Assembly: GCF_008329985.2 (NCBI RefSeq)
Contig: NZ_CP038437.2
Location: 3,906,001-3,970,000 of the forward strand
Source of the DNA: Halomonas binhaiensis
Lineage (GTDB): Bacteria; Pseudomonadota; Gammaproteobacteria; Pseudomonadales; Halomonadaceae
Length of the DNA stretch: 64,000 nucleotides
Direction of reading: 5' to 3'
Below are positions 58,697 through 64,000 of the stretch, piece by piece. Numbering within the stretch: position 1 is the first letter of the stretch; each line of letters opens with the position of its first letter. Made by a program: the position numbers and the translations under genes. Below the pieces are notes generated by a model, which saw only the letters and a program-made list of their open reading frames with translations, searched no databases and was not told where the DNA came from.

Positions 58697-59617
58697 ATGT
58701 CCAAGCAAGAATCACGCTCACGAGTCGAACAGGCCTTGGCGGGTGTATCTGGGGTACATGTGACCCCGTATCAGGAAGACGGTCGTATCAATCATCAATT
58801 ACTGAGCAAGGTCGTTGACGATATCGCGCAATCAGGGGTTCACAACATCGTCACCGGGGGCAATACGGGAGAGTTCTATGCTCTGACCCTTGATGAGATC
58901 GAGACCGTCTATCGCCTGGCCGTCGACAGCAACAAGGGAAGAAGTGTCGTCACCGCAGGAGTCGGACGCAGCCAGGCTGACGCCATTCATCTGACCCACG
59001 CAGCCCAGGCAGCCGGCGTCGATGCCATCATGGTCCATCAGCCACCGGATCCGTTTGCGTCACCGCGCATGCTCACCTCATACATTCGCGGCATTGCCGA
59101 TGAAACCGACCTGCCCATCATCGCCTATGCACGTAATCCGGGATTGACGCCTGGCGACTTTGCCACGCTTGCCGAAATCGACAATGTCGTTGCCATCAAA
59201 TATGCCATTCCCGACCCACTGCGCATGGCCGAATGCATTCGAGCAACGCAAGGGACATCTCTGTTGTGGATCTGCGGACTGGCTGAAAGCTGGGCATTGC
59301 CCTTCTATGCCTACGGCGCCAGGGGGTTCACCTCGGGCCTGGTCAACGTCAACGCCAGACTCACTATGCAATTCCACCAAGCACTCGAAGACCAGCGCTG
59401 GGAAGAAGCCCGTCGGCTAATCGATCTCATCGCCGATTTTGAAGACATGCGCACGCTGGAACAGAACGGCACCAATGTCACGGTCGTCAAGGAAGCCATG
59501 CGTCTGCAGGGAAGTGACGTTGGCCCCGTGCGTCCCCCGGGGGTGGATCGACTCCATGCGCCCCAGGCTCATAGCCTGAACAACATACTCGAAGGATGGG
59601 CATCCACTCAGGCATAA
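58697..59617 (+). CDS. DapA-family lyase/aldolase
   Basis: A 306-residue class I aldolase fold. GVHVTPYQEDGRINHQLL, TGGNTGEFYALTLDE, the Tyr in PIIAYARNPG and the Schiff-base Lys in VVAIKYAIPD (about 168) are present. Family members include dihydrodipicolinate synthase and lyases or dehydratases of sugar acids. Context with a tricarboxylate-type transporter and GntR regulator indicates catabolism of a carboxylate or sugar acid. AAGGAGG is six bases before the ATG. Confidence 0.85.
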   Translation: MSKQESRSRVEQALAGVSGVHVTPYQEDGRINHQLLSKVVDDIAQSGVHNIVTGGNTGEFYALTLDEIETVYRLAVDSNKGRSVVTAGVGRSQADAIHLTHAAQAAGVDAIMVHQPPDPFASPRMLTSYIRGIADETDLPIIAYARNPGLTPGDFATLAEIDNVVAIKYAIPDPLRMAECIRATQGTSLLWICGLAESWALPFYAYGARGFTSGLVNVNARLTMQFHQALEDQRWEEARRLIDLIADFEDMRTLEQNGTNVTVVKEAMRLQGSDVGPVRPPGVDRLHAPQAHSLNNILEGWASTQA

Positions 59618-59632
59618 CCCGTCAATAGATTC

Positions 59633-59683
59633 CCAGCACCCATCAATTTCCAGCACCCATCAATTTCCAGCATCAATTGATTT
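59633..59683 (+). repeat. 17-bp tandem repeat between the lyase and transporter genes
   Basis: ccagcacccatcaattt occurs twice exactly (59633 and 59650), then in a variant form from 59667. It lies in the 115-base gap before the binding-protein gene. Confidence 0.93.
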
Positions 59684-59732
59684 TCAACGCCAATTGACTG
59701 CCAAGAACAGTAATAAACATGGAGATTCGTGC

Positions 59733-60698
59733 ATGCCAACTCACAGATTCATGAACCGGCTGATTTGCCTTGTGGGCGCCTCTCTGCTGGCGTCATCCGC
59801 TATCGCGGCAGACTTCCCCCAACGCGACATCCGCTTGATCGTGCCCTGGGCTGCTGGCGGAGGTACCGATGGTATCTCGCGCAAGATCAGCAACCTCGCC
59901 GAGCAGGACCTGCCGGCTTCTATCTATGCCGAAAACATCACCGGTGCCGTCAGCGCCACTGGGCTCACCCAGATGATGCGTGCCCGCCCTGATGGCCACA
60001 CGCTCAGTGTGCTGACCTACGACAGCGTGATCACCATACCTCGCGACGAACTGGTACCGGGCTACTCTCTCGACAAGATGACACCCATTGCGCGCATCAC
60101 CCAGGAGGCTGATGCCATCGTCGCCTCCAAGCAGTCCGGAATCGAGAGTCTCGAGGAGCTCATCGAGACCGCCAAGGCCAAGCCTGGCACTGTCCGTATC
60201 GGGGTCATGCCCGAGGGGTCGGGTCCATATCTCGCCGCACGCCGCCTGGAGAACACGACCGGAGCCGACTTCAACATCATTACCTACCCGGGCGCCGCCG
60301 CTGCCGAATCAGAAGCCCTGCTGTCCGGCGAGATCGATGCTGCCATCGCCAGTCTTGGCGACTTCGCAGGACTGATTGAATCTGGAGACGTAAAGGGGCT
60401 GGTGGAGCTCTCCTCCGAGCAGAACCCGACCTATCCGGATGTACCACCGATCAGTGAAAACGGTATCGATCTGGAGTCCGGCAGCTTCATCGTTCTGGTG
60501 GCCCCGGCCAACACGCCCGAAGATGCCATTCAGACACTGGAAGCGGCCTATCGGAAAGCATACGACAGCGATGAATTCCAGCAGTGGATTTCCCAGATAG
60601 GCGTTACCCCAAGCTGGCTGGGGTCCGATGAGGTTGGCGACTGGATGCTTACTCGTCAGGAACAGGTGTTCGCGCTAATGGACGAGCTGGGACTTTAA
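59733..60698 (+). CDS. tctC: Tripartite tricarboxylate transporter binding protein (TctC family)
   Basis: A 321-residue periplasmic protein with a signal peptide (about 1-24, cleavage after SAIAA) and the family start DFPQRDIRLIVPWAAGGGTD. ALLSGEIDAAIASLGDF and VGDWMLTRQEQVFALMDELG are typical later parts. ATG at 59733 is eight bases after GGAG. It captures the substrate for the TctAB permease next to it; the ligand is unknown. Confidence 0.92.
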   Translation: MPTHRFMNRLICLVGASLLASSAIAADFPQRDIRLIVPWAAGGGTDGISRKISNLAEQDLPASIYAENITGAVSATGLTQMMRARPDGHTLSVLTYDSVITIPRDELVPGYSLDKMTPIARITQEADAIVASKQSGIESLEELIETAKAKPGTVRIGVMPEGSGPYLAARRLENTTGADFNIITYPGAAAAESEALLSGEIDAAIASLGDFAGLIESGDVKGLVELSSEQNPTYPDVPPISENGIDLESGSFIVLVAPANTPEDAIQTLEAAYRKAYDSDEFQQWISQIGVTPSWLGSDEVGDWMLTRQEQVFALMDELGL

Positions 60699-60751
60699 TT
60701 CATGCGGCCTGGCCTCCGCTCAAGGAGGCCTTTCCATCAGGATGACCCATC

Positions 60752-61255
60752 ATGAACCAGTACAAGACCAGCAAGATACCTGAAGTCGCTTTCCCTGCTA
60801 TATTGTTCGCGACCTCCCTCGGCTATCTGGCATATTCTCTTCTGCTTGGAGCACCGGTAAGCAAAGGCCTTCCTAGCCCTTTATTCTTTCCAACGGTTCT
60901 GGGAGCTGTTGCTCTTCTCCTCTCCACCACTCTGCTGTATAGAGCTATTCGTTCATTCAAGAACAGCTCGCGAGAAGCCAAGAAAGATGAAACCAAGAAA
61001 GATGAAATAGCGAAGGAGGAAACGACAGAGCTAAGGCCAGCATTGATCGTTATTGCAACCATTGCATATATCTCAATATTCAACTTCTCTGGATATTTCC
61101 TGTCGTCTTTATTCTACATTTTCTGCATTATTTCTATCTTCTCGGATCTCAAGAAGCCGCTCATCACAGCAGTGGGAAGCATCATTATAACCGCCATGGG
61201 ACTTGTGGTTTTTGAGTATATCTTCCGCATCCGCCTGCCTGGCATTCTGGGGTGA
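60752..61255 (+). CDS. tctB: Tripartite tricarboxylate transporter small permease (TctB family)
   Basis: A 167-residue protein with four helices (about 13-30, 43-62, 97-125, 133-160) and a charged, Lys/Glu-rich cytoplasmic loop (SREAKKDETKKDEIAKEE) that contains a short repeat. TctB partners TctA. Its stop is three bases before the TctA start. Confidence 0.87.
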   Translation: MNQYKTSKIPEVAFPAILFATSLGYLAYSLLLGAPVSKGLPSPLFFPTVLGAVALLLSTTLLYRAIRSFKNSSREAKKDETKKDEIAKEETTELRPALIVIATIAYISIFNFSGYFLSSLFYIFCIISIFSDLKKPLITAVGSIIITAMGLVVFEYIFRIRLPGILG

Positions 61256-61258
61256 TAT

Positions 61259-62803
61259 ATGGATTTCACGCTTCTCGTCTTCAGTAGTTTTTCAGAATTA
61301 TTCAATCCCGTCACACTTATATATGTTGTATCAGGCTTTCTGATAGGGACGGTCTTTGCCGCCATCCCCGGCCTGACAGCCACACTGGCTCTGGCACTCT
61401 TGCTGCCCCTGACGTATAGCCTCGATCTCACCACGGCCTTGATGGCCTGTGCCAGTATCTACATGGCAGGCATGTGTGGCGGCAGCATTACCGCAACGAC
61501 CATCAACATCCCGGGCGCGCCATCATCCATGATGACTGCGCTGGAGGGGTATCCCATGCAGCAACGCGGACAGGGGGCCCAGGCTCTGGGCCATGCGTCG
61601 CTGGCCTCGATGATCGGTGGCAGCATTGGTGCCCTGCTCCTGATCATGCTTGCCCCCTTCGTCGCTCAAGCATCGTTGCTGGTGCAGACCGCCGGCAAGT
61701 TCTCCCTGATCGCCTTTGCCCTGATCGTCATTGTCATTGCCCAGCGAGGTCGCATTGTAAAAGCCGCCATGGCGGCCTGCCTTGGCCTGATGCTGGCAAC
61801 GATCGGGCTCGACAGCATGGTTCCCATGGCGCGCTTCACCTTCGGGACAGAGGCGCTGACGGCAGGCATTGACCTGATGCCGGTCATCATCGGCACCTTT
61901 GCCATCAGTGAGTTGCTGATCCAGGCCAGAACCGTTGCCGAACACAAGCGTCTACGCCGTGAAGCTCTCCAGACTCCGACCATTCGCCGGCGGGACTTCG
62001 TGCCGCCACTGTCCTCGATTCGCGATATCGGCCTCTGGTGCTACATCAAGTCATCACTGATTGGCTATCTGGTCGGCACCTTGCCCGGAGCAGGCGGTTC
62101 CATGGGCAGTTTCCTTGCCTATGCCGAAGCCGTGCGCACATCTCGCGAGCCCGAGCGTTTCGGCAAGGGCAATCCCCAAGGCATTGCTGCAGCCGAGAGC
62201 GCCAACAACGCCGTCTGTGGTGGCGCCCTGGTTCCCATGCTGACCTTCGGTATTCCAGGCGATCCTATTACCGCCATCGTACTCGGTGTGTTGATCATCA
62301 ATGGTATCCAGCCAGGCCCTCAGCTATTGGCAGATCAGGCTGGGCTGATTGCTCCCATGCTGGCCTCGCTTCTGTTCAGCGCCATTGTGCTCATTCCCCT
62401 GACACTATTTCTCATCGGGCCGTACTTCATTCGCATCGTCTCCATACGCAAGGACATGTTGTACGGTGCCATCGCCCTGCTTGCCGTGGTTGGCAGTTAC
62501 GTTGCCACCTACTCGGTCTACCAGATGGGGCTGACCCTCGCGCTAGGCGTTCTTGCCTATTACCTTCGCAAGCATGGCTACCCCGTTATCACGCTGCTAC
62601 TGGGCTTTATTCTTGCACCCAACCTGGAAGAGTTTCTCAGAAGATCGCTGACACTTTCCCAGGGAGATCCATCCATTTTCTTCACCAACATGGATAGTCT
62701 GTTCTTTATTGTTCTCACTTTGATTTTTGTCTACTTTCTCGCCATAAAACGCCCAGTTCAATATAATTCAGACAATAGAAGCACTAGCGGAATTACCAAA
62801 TGA
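61259..62803 (+). CDS. tctA: Tripartite tricarboxylate transporter large permease (TctA family)
   Basis: A 514-residue integral membrane protein with about 11 helices. GTVFAAIPGLTATLALALLLPLTYSLD, CGGSITATTINIPGAPSSMMTALEGYPM, GTLPGAGGSMGSFLAYAEA and GGALVPMLTFGIPGDPITAIVLG are the family signatures. Coupled by overlap to the following regulator gene. Confidence 0.95.
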   Translation: MDFTLLVFSSFSELFNPVTLIYVVSGFLIGTVFAAIPGLTATLALALLLPLTYSLDLTTALMACASIYMAGMCGGSITATTINIPGAPSSMMTALEGYPMQQRGQGAQALGHASLASMIGGSIGALLLIMLAPFVAQASLLVQTAGKFSLIAFALIVIVIAQRGRIVKAAMAACLGLMLATIGLDSMVPMARFTFGTEALTAGIDLMPVIIGTFAISELLIQARTVAEHKRLRREALQTPTIRRRDFVPPLSSIRDIGLWCYIKSSLIGYLVGTLPGAGGSMGSFLAYAEAVRTSREPERFGKGNPQGIAAAESANNAVCGGALVPMLTFGIPGDPITAIVLGVLIINGIQPGPQLLADQAGLIAPMLASLLFSAIVLIPLTLFLIGPYFIRIVSIRKDMLYGAIALLAVVGSYVATYSVYQMGLTLALGVLAYYLRKHGYPVITLLLGFILAPNLEEFLRRSLTLSQGDPSIFFTNMDSLFFIVLTLIFVYFLAIKRPVQYNSDNRSTSGITK

Positions 62804-63528
62804 ACCTTGATAAAAGCAGCATCCTCGGGACACCTCCCCGAAGAGAGAAACTGGCTGACAAACTTTATGGAAAACTTATGCAGGCCATCATTGATGGCCA
62901 GTTCAAGAAAGGCGAAAAGTTGCCATCAGAGCACCGCATATGTCAGCACTACTCGGTTTCTCGCCCTGTCGTCAGAGAGGCGCTGATGCGCCTCCAGGCC
63001 GATGGCATCATCATTTCTCGCCAAGGCTCAGGCAGTTTCATTCAACGTATTCCTCCCGCTGGTCTCATTCAGTACGCCGATGCCTCTGATGTCTCTCTTC
63101 TGCTCAAGAGTTACGAGGTCAGAATCGCGCTGGAATGCGAGGCCAGCGCGCTGGCGGCGGAACGGCGCAATGAAGGACAGCTGATCCAGCTGCGCGATGC
63201 ACTCAAGGGAATGGAAGAAGACTTTTCACAAGGCCGCATCGCCAGCGAAGCGGACTTCACCTTCCATATGGTGATTGCAGAAGCCACCGGGAACGATATG
63301 TTCCCGAGCATTCTCGAATCCATTCACATCGATATCGAAAAGGCCATGACCATGGCCTTGAGCATCACGCAAAGCGCCAGCCAGGAACGTATCGACCGGG
63401 TCATAGGCGAGCATCGCATGATTCTGGAAGCCATCGAGCAGAGAGACAGCGACGGCGCTCGACTGGCCATGCGCTGCCACATCAACGGAGTCCGCAAACG
63501 CGTCACGGATAACCTCAGCGATACATGA
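62800..63528 (+). CDS. GntR/FadR-type regulator of the lyase-transporter operon
   Basis: A 242-residue regulator. The HTH part (about 15-80: KLYGKLMQAIIDGQFKKGEKLP, CQHYSVSRPVVREALMRLQADG, GSGSFIQ) precedes an FCD domain (about 95-230) with ligand/metal residues (HMVIAEATGNDMF, HRMILEAIEQRD, MRCHINGVRKRV). ATGA overlap with tctA makes it the last gene of the operon, an autoregulatory setting. Confidence 0.9.
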   Translation: MNLDKSSILGTPPRREKLADKLYGKLMQAIIDGQFKKGEKLPSEHRICQHYSVSRPVVREALMRLQADGIIISRQGSGSFIQRIPPAGLIQYADASDVSLLLKSYEVRIALECEASALAAERRNEGQLIQLRDALKGMEEDFSQGRIASEADFTFHMVIAEATGNDMFPSILESIHIDIEKAMTMALSITQSASQERIDRVIGEHRMILEAIEQRDSDGARLAMRCHINGVRKRVTDNLSDT

Positions 63529-63547
63529 TGTGGCGACGGAAAAGCGC

Positions 63548-63733
63548 AGTGATTCGCACGCATAGGCACTTAAGCAGGCTTCCGATGGAAGCGCTGAATA
63601 AATCAGCCGAGCGTGATGAGGCACAAGGCGCACGGAGCACAACAACCGGAGCCTATGGGGTATAGGTGAGGATTGTGAGCACCGCGCAACACAGTAATTC
63701 GCACGCATAGGCATTTATGCAGGCTTCCTAATG
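63548..63733. repeat. Pair of ~40-bp direct repeats flanking ~105 bp
   Basis: A stretch of about 40 bases (central part attcgcacgcataggca...gcaggcttcc) occurs at 63548-63587 and again at 63693-63733 with four or five differences. The second copy runs up to the stop codon of the sigma factor gene. The interior has no gene. This looks like an interspersed repeat element or two copies of one. Confidence 0.8.
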
Positions 63734-64000
63734 CAGATGCCTCAACTTGTCAGGATTCCTCACCACATAGATGGCAGAGATCCTGCCGTCTTCAATATCG
63801 AGCGCTGTCGTCTGGAACTCGCCATCGGCTTCCAGCGTGATGAACCCCGGCAAGCCATTGACGAACCCGGTACGCACCAGTGTCGATCCGTGCTCCCGGA
63901 GCTTGTCCGCGAGAATTTGCTGAAACTTCATCACGGCATCAAACCCGAAAATGGGCGTGATGGCTGCAGCACGCTTGCCACCGCCATCGGCATGCACACT
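63728..64000 (-). CDS. ECF41-type sigma factor, C-terminal fragment
   Basis: Only the last 90 codons are inside the window. The frame reads HADGGGKRAAAI, FGFDAVMKFQQILADKL, and ends YVVRNPDKLRHLH. DGGGK and the NPDKL ending are hallmarks of the SnoaL-like C-terminal domain of SigJ/ECF41 sigma factors, which controls the sigma activity. The sigma domains lie past the right edge. The reading frame has no stop up to the edge. Confidence 0.87.
   Translation of the reverse strand, partial: SVHADGGGKRAAAITPIFGFDAVMKFQQILADKLREHGSTLVRTGFVNGLPGFITLEADGEFQTTALDIEDGRISAIYVVRNPDKLRHLH

Overview
The window reads as chromosomal DNA of a moderately GC-rich gammaproteobacterium. The best guess is a member of the Halomonadaceae (Halomonas or a close relative). 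That placement is inferred from the mix of sodium-linked metabolism (oxaloacetate decarboxylase, acetate symporter), Pseudomonas-like gene order (recX-recA-pncC, mutS-fdxA, the aru-type arginine operon) and protein character; no rRNA gene is present to prove it. Genes are dense, and most of the window is ordinary core and catabolic chromosome.

Region by region. 1-2.2 kb: sodium-pumping oxaloacetate decarboxylase oadG-oadA-oadB (oadB cut by the edge). 2.4-6.1 kb: dusC, dbpA and a RIO-type kinase. 6.5-7.2 kb: two identical tRNA-Arg(ACG), tRNA-Ser(GCT) and csrA. 7.4-13.9 kb: lysC, alaS, recX, recA (with a LexA box) and pncC. 14-17.7 kb: a 52-residue Pmp3-like protein, mutS and fdxA. 17.9-22.7 kb: an acetyltransferase, a frameshifted zapE, a DUF2946 and a PepSY membrane protein, and a DUF808 protein. 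22.8-29 kb: arginine succinyltransferase pathway operon astC-aruF-aruG-astD-astB, lacking astE. 29.2-34.9 kb: GlxA-type regulator, isochorismatase-like hydrolase, ttcA, a small membrane protein, a DEDDh exonuclease and a cNMP/CBS/DUF294 protein. 35-41.4 kb: acetate-type sodium symporter with its DUF4212 partner, divergent from a symporter-fused hybrid histidine kinase. 41.4-43 kb: selO. 43-52.3 kb: a malonate island (GntR regulator, TRAP transporter, malonyl-CoA decarboxylase, malonyl-CoA synthetase, a secreted alpha/beta hydrolase). 52.5-54.5 kb: an Ada-AlkA fusion and Ogt. 54.6-58.3 kb: HigBA toxin-antitoxin, a type I-F CRISPR array with no cas genes in view, and an OsmC-YcaO fusion. 58.7-63.5 kb: a DapA-family lyase with a tripartite tricarboxylate transporter and GntR regulator. 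63.5-64 kb: a repeat pair and the end of an ECF41-type sigma factor.

How genes work together. The acetate symporter pair, the cNMP/CBS/DUF294 protein, the exonuclease and the sensor kinase look like an acetate-response neighbourhood. The malonate block has everything needed to take up malonate, activate it to malonyl-CoA and decarboxylate it to acetyl-CoA. The arginine operon feeds carbon and nitrogen to glutamate and succinate. Ada-AlkA and Ogt form an alkylation-repair pair.

The most unusual features are (a) a recurring habit of short tandem duplications (12-24 bp units, at least twelve loci) at gene ends, in leaders and inside dusC; (b) a 57-codon Gln-Arg-Pro-Gly repeat ORF overlapping the start of the malonyl-CoA decarboxylase gene; and (c) a cas-less I-F CRISPR array whose distal end abuts the palindromic operator of a HigBA module.
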